A stretch of 24,675 bases of DNA from Balneolales bacterium (GTDB taxonomy: Bacteria; Bacteroidota; Rhodothermia; Balneolales; Balneolaceae), in the NCBI GenBank assembly GCA_030830725.1, contig JAURMN010000093.1:1-24675 (forward strand), in the 5' to 3' direction. The notes beneath the pieces were generated by a model, which was given only the letters and a program-made list of their open reading frames with translations, made no database searches and had not been told where the DNA came from. Below, one piece after another: positions 1-7,885 of this stretch (the first letter of the stretch is position 1; every line of letters starts with the position of its first letter). Both the position numbers and the translations under genes were made by a program.

Positions 1-424
1 CGACTGTGATCTCATCGGTCACCATAAATGCAGAATAAAATCCTACCCCGAACTGACCAATCATATTGCCATCCAACGCCTGTTTATTTTTTTGCATCTC
101 TTCAATAAAGGCGAGGGTTCCGGAACTAGCTATGGTTCCCAAACGCTCGCTTAAATCTGATTCGGTCATCCCGATCCCTGTATCTTCAATCTCAAATCGG
201 TTTTTCTTTTCATCAAGGGTAATGGAGATTTTCAGCTCCGCTTTAGGAGACTGAATCTCTTCACCAGTTACCTGTTTAAATCTGGCTTTATTCAAAGCAT
301 CGGAAGAATTGGAAATAAGTTCTCTTAGAAAGACTTCCGGGTTTGTGTAGAGTGAGTGAATAATGAGATGAAGAAGCTGCTTCATCTCGGCTTTGAATTC
401 GAATTGTTGTGCTTTTTTAGCCAT
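1..424 (-). CDS. htpG: Molecular chaperone HtpG (Hsp90 family), N-terminal part
   Basis: This is the first 141 codons of an Hsp90-type ATP-dependent chaperone; the rest lies beyond the left edge. Translation of the reverse strand from the ATG at 424 starts MAKKAQQFEFKAEMKQLLHL. It continues with the GHKL ATPase signature: the helix IHSLYTNPEVFLRELISNSS with SDAL (Glu and Asn that bind ATP/Mg), then GIGMTESDL, the lid region GTIASSGT and GQFGVGFYSAF. These match the order and spacing of HtpG N-domains, where ATP is bound in the cytosolic homodimer. It lies 142 bases downstream of menB on the same strand, so it may have its own promoter in that gap, but I see no clear promoter or strong ribosome binding site there. 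The assignment is very secure. Confidence 0.95.
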   Translation of the reverse strand, partial: MAKKAQQFEFKAEMKQLLHLIIHSLYTNPEVFLRELISNSSDALNKARFKQVTGEEIQSPKAELKISITLDEKKNRFEIEDTGIGMTESDLSERLGTIASSGTLAFIEEMQKNKQALDGNMIGQFGVGFYSAFMVTDEITV

Positions 425-566
425 CTCTGATGATTAAAATTGAAATGTTTTACAATGAAGGGGTGTGAAATTACTACTTTTCTAAAAAAATCGACAGGCT
501 ATTAGGATTAGATGAGGAACTTACCAGATTAAGCCGTTGGATTTTCAGCATTAGCTTCACTTTGAA

Positions 567-1445
567 TTACAACGAAATCCAGGGAAATTTGCGATAATCG
601 GGTTTTCTCTTTTCTACAAAAGCATTTCTACCCTCCTCAGCCTCTTCCGTCATATACGCGAGCCGAGTGGCTTCCCCGGCAAACACTTGCTGTCCCACCA
701 TTCCGTCATCAATCAGGTTAAAGGCAAATTTGATCATTCGGATCGCGGTCGGGCTTTTAGCCAGAATTTCACGAGCCCAGCGTACAGCAGTTTGCTCCAG
801 CTCTGCATGATCCACAACCGCATTTACCATTCCCATCTCAAAAGCCTCTTCGGCGGAATATTCTCTCCCTAAAAAGAAGATCTCACGAGCTCGTTTTTGG
901 CCAACTTGGCGTGCCAGAAGAGCGGATCCAAATCCACCATCAAAACTGGCTACATCTGCATCGGTTTGTTTAAATCGGGCGTGTTCGCGACTGGCCAAGG
1001 TTAGATCACAGACCACATGTAAACTGTGACCTCCGCCAGCCGCCCAACCAGGTACGATGCAGATGACGACTTTCGACATAAATCGAATAATCCGTTGAAT
1101 ATCAAGAACGTTGAGTCGTTGAACGCCATCTTCTCCCTGATAGCCTTTTGTGCCTCGAATTTTTTGATCTCCGCCAGAGCAAAAGGACCAAACTCCATCT
1201 TTTGCAGGTCCCTCTGCACTCAACAAGATCACCCCAATAGTGGCATCCTCTCGCGCATCAATTAAAGCTTCTTCCATTTCAGCCAGAGTTTTTGGACGGA
1301 ATGCATTCCGAACATCGGGTCGATTGAATGCAATTCGGGCGATTCCATCGGTTTTACGATAGGTAATGTCCTCAAAGTTTTTGACCTCTGTCCAATTAGG
1401 CTTATTGTCCATTTGCGGATCATCCATTCTATATCTATTCATCAT
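567..1445 (-). CDS. menB: 1,4-dihydroxy-2-naphthoyl-CoA synthase
   Basis: MenB is a crotonase-fold enzyme that closes the second ring in menaquinone synthesis, turning o-succinylbenzoyl-CoA into 1,4-dihydroxy-2-naphthoyl-CoA. The 292-residue product has RNAFRPKT (47-54), the oxyanion-hole segment FCSGGDQKIRG (88-98), GWAAGGGHSLHVVCDLTLAS (133-152), QTDADVASFDGG (160-171) and the C-terminal YMTEEAEEGRNAF. The aspartate at about 162 sits where E. coli MenB has the glycine of QTG that binds bicarbonate. This marks a type II, bicarbonate-independent enzyme, and recalled mycobacterial MenB has the same QTDADV. Asp169 and the adjacent Ser match the substrate-binding motif. Three in-frame ATGs (codons 1, 2, 7) make the exact start uncertain. 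It is the last gene of menF-D-H-B, 36 bases after menH. Confidence 0.95.
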   Translation of the reverse strand: MMNRYRMDDPQMDNKPNWTEVKNFEDITYRKTDGIARIAFNRPDVRNAFRPKTLAEMEEALIDAREDATIGVILLSAEGPAKDGVWSFCSGGDQKIRGTKGYQGEDGVQRLNVLDIQRIIRFMSKVVICIVPGWAAGGGHSLHVVCDLTLASREHARFKQTDADVASFDGGFGSALLARQVGQKRAREIFFLGREYSAEEAFEMGMVNAVVDHAELEQTAVRWAREILAKSPTAIRMIKFAFNLIDDGMVGQQVFAGEATRLAYMTEEAEEGRNAFVEKRKPDYRKFPWISL

Positions 1446-1481
1446 AATTGAGTATTTAATCTTGATATTGACCGCGTGATC

Positions 1482-2348
1482 TTAAAGAATAAATCGATTA
1501 ATCTGTTCTGACCATACCTTCGGGTTGTCCTGCCAGCATCGGTGTCCAGCGTTTGGTATACACTGAAATGTGGCACAATCACTTAGTTCGGAAGTCTGAT
1601 TAAAGAGTTTAACATATGGGATGTCTCGTTCTCCGGCCAGTAGCAGTAGAGGGATCTCTGTGTCCTGCATATCCTTTGCTGTTACCGCTTCGACCATGCC
1701 AGTTCCAAAACCTCTTAGGCATGAGGCATAACTTACTGGATCATGCTTGAATGGCACTCCTAAATTTTCCTCATGGTTTTCAAGAAAATCTGATTGTACC
1801 GTTGAAAACATCTCTTGTTGATTCCATCTTAAATGAAATTCGTTAAAATTCGTTTCGATTTCCTTAGCACGTTTGTTGTCCAACTCTAATCGCTCTTCTT
1901 TTTCATGATTTGACGACAAGCCAGGGTGTGCACTTTCTAAAATAAGGCCTTTAAATCGACGCTTTTGTTCGTCGTCTTGCCCGCGAAGCCATCGAAGAAG
2001 CTGCCAGCATAGTCTGCCTCCCATACTATACCCATGCACAAATACCTCATCGATCTTCAGCAAATCCAGCCAATGAACCAAATCCTCAATCTGTTTTTCC
2101 GGTCGAAATCGCTCTGGGTTATGACAGGCTTCTGACTCGCCATGCCCCGGGGCGTCGAGCGAAAGTACGCGAATTGCCGGGTCCAAATGAGTCAGAGCCG
2201 GTCTTAGTGTAGATCCGGAATGCATAAATCCATGAAGAGAGACAAGCCACACATGTTCAGAAGACTTAATTTGAGAAAAGTGACCTTTCTTTATCTGATT
2301 CTGATGAATCTTTCCGTACAGCCAGAGTCCGTTATTACGGATTTTCAT
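1482..2348 (-). CDS. menH: 2-succinyl-6-hydroxy-2,4-cyclohexadiene-1-carboxylate (SHCHC) synthase
   Basis: This alpha/beta hydrolase-fold enzyme should eliminate pyruvate from SEPHCHC, the MenD product. In the 288-residue form the nucleophile elbow is VHGYSMGGRL (Ser at about 108). Upstream is the oxyanion region SLHGFMHSG, followed by LSLDAPGHGESE. The catalytic acid is in LLAGERDIPY (Asp at about 242) and the His in PNAGHRCWQDNP (about 269). GYSMGGR is typical of MenH. An open frame continues upstream to 2438, but the ATG at 2348 overlaps the menD stop as ATGA, and the product from there begins MKIRNNGLWLYGK. I prefer that start because the upstream 30 codons lie inside menD. The name relies on the men cluster as well as motifs, since this fold is widespread. 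Confidence 0.88.
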   Translation of the reverse strand: MKIRNNGLWLYGKIHQNQIKKGHFSQIKSSEHVWLVSLHGFMHSGSTLRPALTHLDPAIRVLSLDAPGHGESEACHNPERFRPEKQIEDLVHWLDLLKIDEVFVHGYSMGGRLCWQLLRWLRGQDDEQKRRFKGLILESAHPGLSSNHEKEERLELDNKRAKEIETNFNEFHLRWNQQEMFSTVQSDFLENHEENLGVPFKHDPVSYASCLRGFGTGMVEAVTAKDMQDTEIPLLLLAGERDIPYVKLFNQTSELSDCATFQCIPNAGHRCWQDNPKVWSEQINRFIL

Positions 2349-4258
2349 AGACGTTTCGAATTCATTTCGGAGCTTGTGCCATGAGTCTCCGCTCTCTGAA
2401 ATCCCACGGGTTCTAACGATGAGAATTGCTGAATCCATTGCGTTCTCTCTTGGTAAGATCGATCTGGATCGGTGATGAATTCATATACGTAGATTCCGGG
2501 AGTAGTCGGGAATTGCTCGTTCTTGAGTTCCTCCGCATTCAAAATCTTTTTGTACGCGACATGATAAGCACGGCAAAGTGTCTCAAATTCTACCCTCTGT
2601 GGTGTTTCGAAATACGTAACAAACGCATCTTTCTCGAAAGTTTTATACACAGGTAATTTCCTGAATATGGTCCCGCCACCATTTTGGATAACGCCAATAA
2701 CCAAGGGAGCTGTTACTTGATCGCAAAGAGTCAGCCCCCCGGCATCATGCAGAAACGCAAGATCGCCAGTTAATAACGCGACTGGATGATTTCCGGCCAG
2801 TTGAACTCCCGCTGCGGTCGAGGTGATTCCATCAATTCCCGCAGCACCTCGATTTACAAAGATCGTGCGAGATGGCAGTATGGACTGCAAAAACGCATAA
2901 TCTCTAGGAATCATCGAATTACTCAAGAAAAGGGGTATCTCGATTGGAAGCCAATTTGTAAACAACTGAATTGAGGTAAGATCCGTTTGGGAATCTTGAA
3001 CATGGGAATGCGAATCAAGAGAACTTGCACCCTTAGGACGAGGAGTCAAAAGAGTCGAACGTTGTTCTTGGAGTACTTGTCTTTGTGCCAGAGCCCATGA
3101 AGGGGTCCAGTTTGGATCGGTTCCTGTAGAAATTTGCTTTACAAACTTGGAAACGGCCTCATGGGAAGAGGTGACCCATCTCAATGGTTCCCAGGAAACA
3201 GGATCTTGCCACGTAAATCGTGAGGTGATAAGTAGATGTGGAATTTCACTCCAATGATCAAGAAGCGTAATCAAGGCGGCACTGTAGGGAGTATCTCCAA
3301 TCTGGATAATAAGATCCGGTGTGAACTCAGAAAAGGCTTCAGGAAACTTGGTAATCCATCCCGAAAGGAGATGTGCCATGGAGTCTGAGAACTCCGTAGA
3401 AAAGCAGGATCCCGGATCACTTAAAATCGGAATAAAGGGATAGGGTTCGTCTACGTTGTTTATCGCTCTGATCTCTTCAAATAACGCAGAGCCTACTCGA
3501 AAAAGAGGGTCAGAGGCATTAAGCGGACCTGCTATAAGGAGAGGTTTTCGCACCCTTTTTAGCAGGTCAGCTACCCGATCAGGCATTTCCACATCGAATC
3601 CATTTTTGCCTGAATCAAGTTGAGAGGCGGATGCCTTCTCTCGTTGGTAAAGCCCCAGGTATTGGGCTTTTTCCCACTGATTCAGAGCAGGTTCGAAGGG
3701 TTTATCGAATGCCACATTCAAATGACTGACACCTCTTTGCTGTATAGCTTCCTGAACAGCCTGTTTTCCGGCAAGGGATAGTCTCCGGAATGAGATAGTT
3801 TCGGAGACTGGGGTTCCACATTCATAAAAAAATACAACCCGATCACCATAGAGTTTTAATTGATCAATGGTTTGTGAACTACCTGTCTGACGAAGACTTG
3901 CAGGACGATCTGCGGTTAAGACCACCAGAGGAGTTCCAGAAGAGGCGGCTTCCTGAATTGCAGGGGCATAATTTAAAGCAGCTGTCCCAGATGTGCAGAG
4001 AAGTGCAGCCGGAGTCGATGAGTACTTTCCAAAGCCAAGAGCAGCGAAACCGGCAATTCGTTCATCCAGTATCACATGAGGTTGAAAACCTCCATGGGCC
4101 TCAATCGCAAGAATAAAAGAGGTAGAACGAGATCCAGGAGAGATGAACACATGTCTGACTCCTTCCTCATAGAGGGATGACAGCAAGGCAAAGGCCCAGG
4201 CAAAGGAGAGTCCTTCTTGAGCATTTTCTGAATTTAATAAATCGGTGTTTCGTAGCAT
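2345..4258 (-). CDS. menD: SEPHCHC synthase (thiamine-diphosphate dependent)
   Basis: MenD adds the succinic semialdehyde unit from 2-oxoglutarate to isochorismate using thiamine diphosphate. The 637-residue protein has the classic N-terminal Pyr domain: HVFISPGSRSTSF (36-48), the cofactor-activating Glu in LDERIAGFAALG (about 66), LCTSGTAALNYAPA, and LTADRPASLRQTGSSQTIDQ. The C-terminal PP domain carries NRGAAGIDG and the metal-binding stretch LLTGDLAFLHDAGGL. At 637 residues it is somewhat longer than E. coli MenD (about 556); the extra length appears to be in the middle domain. It starts 35 bases after menF and its stop overlaps the menH start by four bases, which implies co-transcription and translational coupling. 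Confidence 0.96.
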   Translation of the reverse strand: MLRNTDLLNSENAQEGLSFAWAFALLSSLYEEGVRHVFISPGSRSTSFILAIEAHGGFQPHVILDERIAGFAALGFGKYSSTPAALLCTSGTAALNYAPAIQEAASSGTPLVVLTADRPASLRQTGSSQTIDQLKLYGDRVVFFYECGTPVSETISFRRLSLAGKQAVQEAIQQRGVSHLNVAFDKPFEPALNQWEKAQYLGLYQREKASASQLDSGKNGFDVEMPDRVADLLKRVRKPLLIAGPLNASDPLFRVGSALFEEIRAINNVDEPYPFIPILSDPGSCFSTEFSDSMAHLLSGWITKFPEAFSEFTPDLIIQIGDTPYSAALITLLDHWSEIPHLLITSRFTWQDPVSWEPLRWVTSSHEAVSKFVKQISTGTDPNWTPSWALAQRQVLQEQRSTLLTPRPKGASSLDSHSHVQDSQTDLTSIQLFTNWLPIEIPLFLSNSMIPRDYAFLQSILPSRTIFVNRGAAGIDGITSTAAGVQLAGNHPVALLTGDLAFLHDAGGLTLCDQVTAPLVIGVIQNGGGTIFRKLPVYKTFEKDAFVTYFETPQRVEFETLCRAYHVAYKKILNAEELKNEQFPTTPGIYVYEFITDPDRSYQERTQWIQQFSSLEPVGFQRAETHGTSSEMNSKRL

Positions 4259-4293
4259 ATCCGAGCCAGTGGTTTAGAAAGAAAGCATACGGC

Positions 4294-5862
4294 TTATTCG
4301 GTGGCACCACTTTCCTGAAGCGCGATTCTTGCCGCAGAATAGAGAGACTCCAATTTTAAACAGGTCTCTTCCCATTCGAGATCAGGATCAGAGTGTTCTA
4401 CAATTCCACATCCAGCGTAGAGATGTATATGCTCGGAATCCACAAAAGAGGAACGGATTGAAACCACAAAATCTGCATTACCTGAGTAATTAAACCAGCC
4501 CATTGTACCGGCATACCAACCTCTGTCCAGCTGCTCCAGTTCCGGGATAAAGGGGAGGGCCGATTTAACAGGATACCCTCCGACAGCCGGTGTAGGATGT
4601 AGATTTCCGAGAATCTGATGTACAGGAGCATTGAAGTCCACTGTGGCCCGAACAGGAGTATGCAAGTGCTGCACATTTTTTAACTTCCGAATTCCGGGTG
4701 TTGTAGGATATACTACATTGCTGCTAAAATCTTTCAAACTGTCAACGATTTCCTGAAGAACGATCTGATGTTCAAAGCGATCTTTTTGACTCTTAATCAA
4801 ATCCGTGCTCAGTTGATTATCCTCGATTTCATGAGTTCCTCTTGGGGCGCTACCTGCAAGAGCATCTGTTTCGAGTTCAGATTGCCTAATTTTGAGGAGT
4901 CTCTCCGGAGATGCCCCCAGGAATAGTTTGCCCGATTCCATACGAACTGCAAAGATGGAACACTCTGGAAATTCATGTCGAAGGTGGTCTATCATGGGTA
5001 TTGCGGAAAAATCCGCTCCAGATTCAAGTAATACTTCTCTGGCGAGAACAATTTTTTGAAATGCGCCCCCTTTTATTTTTTCAATAGCACGATCTACTCG
5101 CTGAATCCAACTCTTTTTGGTTTCCATAGATCGAAGCTCATCTATGCGTTGAGATGAAGTCATCGAAATGAGAGGAAGATCTGAATCCTCAGATTTCAGA
5201 TTTATGCGTGAAGGGGGATCTTCAGATGATATTGGACCAGAAACCGTTTTACCCACGTCAACCCGATCCTCGGTCCAGCTTAACTCTTGTTGGACAAACG
5301 ATTTCTCAAGTTGTTCTCGAAGACTCTTTTCGAAAGATAATTCTGAGTTTAATTCAAAAAGAAGGGTAACTGCACTTCGTGAATCCCTCTGCGTGAGAAG
5401 TACTTCTGGCAAAAAAAACTGAGAAGATCCAAATTCACGCCATTCCTTGGATACATTATAGGGTTCAAATGAGTACCCACCGCTTAGCAGGGGTATTTCA
5501 TGCTCTTCGATCTCAGATAAATTCAGAGTTAAAACTTTCGGGCGGAAGCGCTCAAATAGTCTCGAAAGTTCTTCAAAACGGGATTCTCCTGTAGCTCTAA
5601 AGCGTTTGATTACCCCAATAGCCAAATGGGATTGATTGCGTTCAGGTATCTCCCAAAAGAATAAAGTTCCACGATCGGGCTGGTGTGTAAACCATTGCCA
5701 AGGGGATAACCCTTCTGCTGGTAGTGTTACGGCTAAATATGTTGAAGAAGGCTCTGATCGGATAGAAGAATGCTGATTGACAAAGTCAAAAATCTTTTGC
5801 TCCAAAGAAGCCAAATTACGACGAAGGAATTCTCGAGATGAATCGGATTGAGAAAACTGCAT
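4294..5862 (-). CDS. menF: Isochorismate synthase MenF
   Basis: The enzyme converts chorismate to isochorismate, the entry to menaquinone synthesis. The 522-residue product has a variable N-terminal half and a conserved chorismate-utilising domain from about 250. Visible motifs are GGAFQKIVLAREVLL (Lys270, expected water-activating base), LFLGASPERLL (314-324), TDALAGSAPRG (332-342), DRFEHQIVL (361-369), LHPTPAVGGYP (421-431) and YAGCGIVEHSDPDLEWEET (482-500). The Glu residues of the last motif and of DRFEHQ are expected to bind Mg2+. Related anthranilate, aminodeoxychorismate and salicylate synthases share this fold. The position before menD and the Lys in FQKIVLAR support isochorismate synthase, although a siderophore-type EntC role cannot be excluded from sequence alone. 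It is the first gene of the men cluster. Confidence 0.92.
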   Translation of the reverse strand: MQFSQSDSSREFLRRNLASLEQKIFDFVNQHSSIRSEPSSTYLAVTLPAEGLSPWQWFTHQPDRGTLFFWEIPERNQSHLAIGVIKRFRATGESRFEELSRLFERFRPKVLTLNLSEIEEHEIPLLSGGYSFEPYNVSKEWREFGSSQFFLPEVLLTQRDSRSAVTLLFELNSELSFEKSLREQLEKSFVQQELSWTEDRVDVGKTVSGPISSEDPPSRINLKSEDSDLPLISMTSSQRIDELRSMETKKSWIQRVDRAIEKIKGGAFQKIVLAREVLLESGADFSAIPMIDHLRHEFPECSIFAVRMESGKLFLGASPERLLKIRQSELETDALAGSAPRGTHEIEDNQLSTDLIKSQKDRFEHQIVLQEIVDSLKDFSSNVVYPTTPGIRKLKNVQHLHTPVRATVDFNAPVHQILGNLHPTPAVGGYPVKSALPFIPELEQLDRGWYAGTMGWFNYSGNADFVVSIRSSFVDSEHIHLYAGCGIVEHSDPDLEWEETCLKLESLYSAARIALQESGATE

Positions 5863-5921
5863 GTTACCACATTCAGCATTAAACTTGCCAGCTAATGCAC
5901 TAAAATAAAAGGAAAAATAGC

Positions 5922-5945
5922 AATTTTCAATTTTTATTGAAAATT
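5922..5945. terminator. AT-rich perfect hairpin between the DUF4290-like gene and menF
   Basis: Two perfect 10-base arms, AATTTTCAAT (5922-5931) and ATTGAAAATT (5936-5945), flank a TTTT loop. On the minus strand it begins 8 bases after the stop of the upstream small gene and is followed by a T-rich run, as expected of a weak intrinsic terminator. However, the stem has only one G-C pair. It also lies 60-83 bases upstream of the menF start, so an operator for the men genes is an equally reasonable reading. The structure is directly visible; its role is not. Confidence 0.4.
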
Positions 5946-5953
5946 AAAACCTC

Positions 5954-6229
5954 TTATCGGGCGTCGTCTCTCTGGCCTGTTTCAAATGGATTTTGAATTC
6001 CAAGAGCTCTTAAATCGAGATCGGATAATTCGAATAAGTAATCCCACGCCAAGCGGCTCTCTCCTTGTTGATTGACCCAGTTAGGATGGCTCTGTTTGAT
6101 TAATCCTACAATCCGTTTGGCACTTTGCTGTCGTTCTTCTTTAGAAGCAATACGAGGAAGGGCCTCGATCATAAGATCCAGATTGCGACCACAATCAAAG
6201 TCTTTGGGTTTCTTTACGGGAATAAACAT
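5954..6229 (-). CDS. Small DUF4290-like protein of unknown function
   Basis: This is a 91-residue soluble protein with no signal peptide or membrane segment. The pattern GRNLDLMIEALPRIASKEER, then QQSAKRIVGLIKQSHPN, then WDYLFELSDLDLRALGIQNP resembles the DUF4290 family of Bacteroidota (GRN..M, REER..A..II, P, LWDHL..MS...LDID.PY) as I remember it. This copy is short and covers essentially the conserved core. No biochemical function is known to me. It sits 91 bases upstream of menF on the same strand, with an AT-rich hairpin between them, so co-transcription with the men genes is possible but not assured. The family call is from memory of the motif and is moderate; that it is a real gene is supported by its length, position and conserved look. 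Confidence 0.6.
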   Translation of the reverse strand: MFIPVKKPKDFDCGRNLDLMIEALPRIASKEERQQSAKRIVGLIKQSHPNWVNQQGESRLAWDYLFELSDLDLRALGIQNPFETGQRDDAR

Positions 6230-6302
6230 TCGGTTATCAATCGTTTAAGATGGGGTTGATTACTACACACCTTGAAAGGTAAAGAATCAAGACTCGATTT
6301 TG

Positions 6303-6366
6303 AAGTGAATTTGATAAGGTTCTTTTAAAGTAAAGCACTACCTTGGCATTAATGTTCAATTCACTT
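6303..6366. repeat. Short inverted repeat in the divergent promoter region upstream of the DUF3467 gene
   Basis: AAGTGAATT (6303-6311) and AATTCACTT (6358-6366) are perfect 9-base inverted copies separated by 46 bases. They lie in the 163-base gap between two divergent genes, the DUF4290-like gene and the DUF3467 gene. The right copy is 26 bases before the ATG at 6393. A pair of regulator half-sites is possible, but AT-rich 9-mers like these can arise by chance. Confidence 0.25.
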
Positions 6367-6392
6367 TGAAGTCCTTACTATAGACGTACTTT

Positions 6393-6752
6393 ATGAATCC
6401 AAACGAAAGAGATCCCATGAAAGGATCAGGCCAAACCGGAAATCAGTCTGAAACGCCAAAAAACTCCATCGAGATCGAACTTACCGATACCGAGGCGACA
6501 GGCAGTTATTCGAATCTTGTGATGATTACCCATTCGGCCTCTGAATTTGTACTCGACTTTATCAGTATGATGCCCGGTCGACCCAAAGCAAAAGTCGTTA
6601 AGCGGATGATTATAACCCCTGATCACGCCAAAAGACTCGCAGCAGCACTCTCAGAAAATGTTTCCCGCTACGAACATGAGCATGGGGAGATTAAGCAAAA
6701 AGATCGCCCGGAAATCCCACTCAATTATCGAGGTCCTATTCCAGAAGCTTGA
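6393..6752 (+). CDS. DUF3467 family protein
   Basis: This 119-residue cytosolic protein matches the small DUF3467 family. The core is GSYSNLVMITHSASEFVLDF, ISMMPGRPKAKVVKRMIITP and DHAKRLAAALSENVSRYE, which is close to the family pattern (G.YSNL..I.HS..EFVLDF....PG..KAKV..R.I.TP.HAKR...AL..N...YE). The family is widespread in bacteria and has no established function that I know of. The first 25 or so residues are polar and low in complexity; a second in-frame ATG occurs at codon 9 (6417), so the start is slightly uncertain. Its last 17 bases overlap the 3' end of lptG on the other strand, leaving no room for a separate terminator. Confidence 0.85.
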   Translation: MNPNERDPMKGSGQTGNQSETPKNSIEIELTDTEATGSYSNLVMITHSASEFVLDFISMMPGRPKAKVVKRMIITPDHAKRLAAALSENVSRYEHEHGEIKQKDRPEIPLNYRGPIPEA

Positions 6753-7836
6753 GCCGTCTGGCGCTCATTAAGAGTACGGCGATTATAAAGAAAAATCCGT
6801 GGGGCAGAAAAGTGGCTACTGCCGGATGAAGTATCCCTTCCGCGCCGAAAGGTTCGGTGATTTTCATCAGCGTTAAATAGACAAAACTGATGACTAATCC
6901 AGAGGCAATCTGCACGCCTCGTCCGTGTCGCTGAGTACCCGTCGACAACGTGAAACCAATCATGCTTACAAGGATAATCGAAAGCGGATAGAAAACTCTT
7001 CCGTAAAATTGAACGACGGGCAGTTGTAAATCTCCGATGCCAAGTCGTTTAAGGGATTGCAAATAATGTACAGCCTCGGGATAGGTGAGTTGATACATAT
7101 CGTTGCTTCGTCTCAACAAATCTTCAGGGAGGATAGAGAGGGTAGTGTCTACTAAATTTTCCTCGATAACCTGAAACGAGTTCTCGGAAAAAATTCGTTG
7201 TTCCACCTGACGCAATCTCCAAATGGAGAGACTGTCAATCCAGATCATCCGTGAGGCCTTGGTCCATTTAGTTAAGGATTCCTCATTAAACTCCATCAAC
7301 TGCATCTGATATCCGTACTGATTGAGGGCATCATAAAAATTGATATTCAGAATCGATTGTTCGGATTCCTGTCTAAAGACCACACCAGACTCCAATCGCT
7401 CGGATTTTCCGGACAAATACTGCCTTTCAAAATCAAATCGTCTGAGGTTAGATTCCGGGATCAGAAAGGCATCTGCACTGCTTAAAAGAACTGCGCAGGT
7501 TACTCCGAAAAAAAGAAAGGGAGCCAACAACTTACGCTCTGGTACACCTGCGGCCCGGTAGGCGGTAAACTCCAATCGTTCACTCCATCTTCCTGCCAAA
7601 AACAGAGTACCGACAAAAATAGCTACAGGTAAAACTAAACGAATCATTTCCGGAATATAATTCAGGTAATAAACTCCAAGAATGAGGTTCAAGGGGGCTC
7701 CATTATCGGTAAAGTCATCACTATTCTCTGAAAAATCCATTAATACAAAAATCACTACCAATACACCCAGAAGCAGTAGCGTTGCCCCTGCCATTTTGAT
7801 CAGGACGGATCTCCAGTAAATAAAGGGCTTGTCCAT
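6736..7836 (-). CDS. lptG: LPS export system permease LptG
   Basis: LptG is an inner-membrane half-permease that, with LptF and the LptB ATPase, extracts lipopolysaccharide and passes it to LptC. The 366-residue protein has the family layout: three N-terminal membrane segments (about 13-34, 62-82, 103-122), a periplasmic domain, and three C-terminal segments (about 283-300, 309-328, 338-356). RWSERLEFTAYRAAGVPERK after segment 2 is the cytoplasmic coupling region that contacts LptB. The second half (W.L..V in the periplasmic domain, Y.K/Q.L.R.G, FY.PLS.I.VSM.GF, G..SFVYL.LM.I..PFG, FLPHGFFFI) resembles E. coli LptG rather than LptF. It starts 49 bases after lptF and probably shares its transcript. 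Confidence 0.87.
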   Translation of the reverse strand: MDKPFIYWRSVLIKMAGATLLLLGVLVVIFVLMDFSENSDDFTDNGAPLNLILGVYYLNYIPEMIRLVLPVAIFVGTLFLAGRWSERLEFTAYRAAGVPERKLLAPFLFFGVTCAVLLSSADAFLIPESNLRRFDFERQYLSGKSERLESGVVFRQESEQSILNINFYDALNQYGYQMQLMEFNEESLTKWTKASRMIWIDSLSIWRLRQVEQRIFSENSFQVIEENLVDTTLSILPEDLLRRSNDMYQLTYPEAVHYLQSLKRLGIGDLQLPVVQFYGRVFYPLSIILVSMIGFTLSTGTQRHGRGVQIASGLVISFVYLTLMKITEPFGAEGILHPAVATFLPHGFFFIIAVLLMSARRLKLLE

Positions 7837-7885
7837 GAGGGGTGAAAAATCGGATTAAAGAGGATTTATATCGGGTTCGCGATCA

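Noticed and set aside
2349..2438. Longer menH start at 2438
   Set aside because: The extra 30 codons fall within menD. The ATGA overlap at 2345-2348 gives a coupled start and a product that matches the family better.
6343..6358. TTGGCATTAATGTTCAA as a second sigma-54 promoter
   Set aside because: The -24 box looks good, but the -12 position reads CA instead of the required GC at the N10 spacing.
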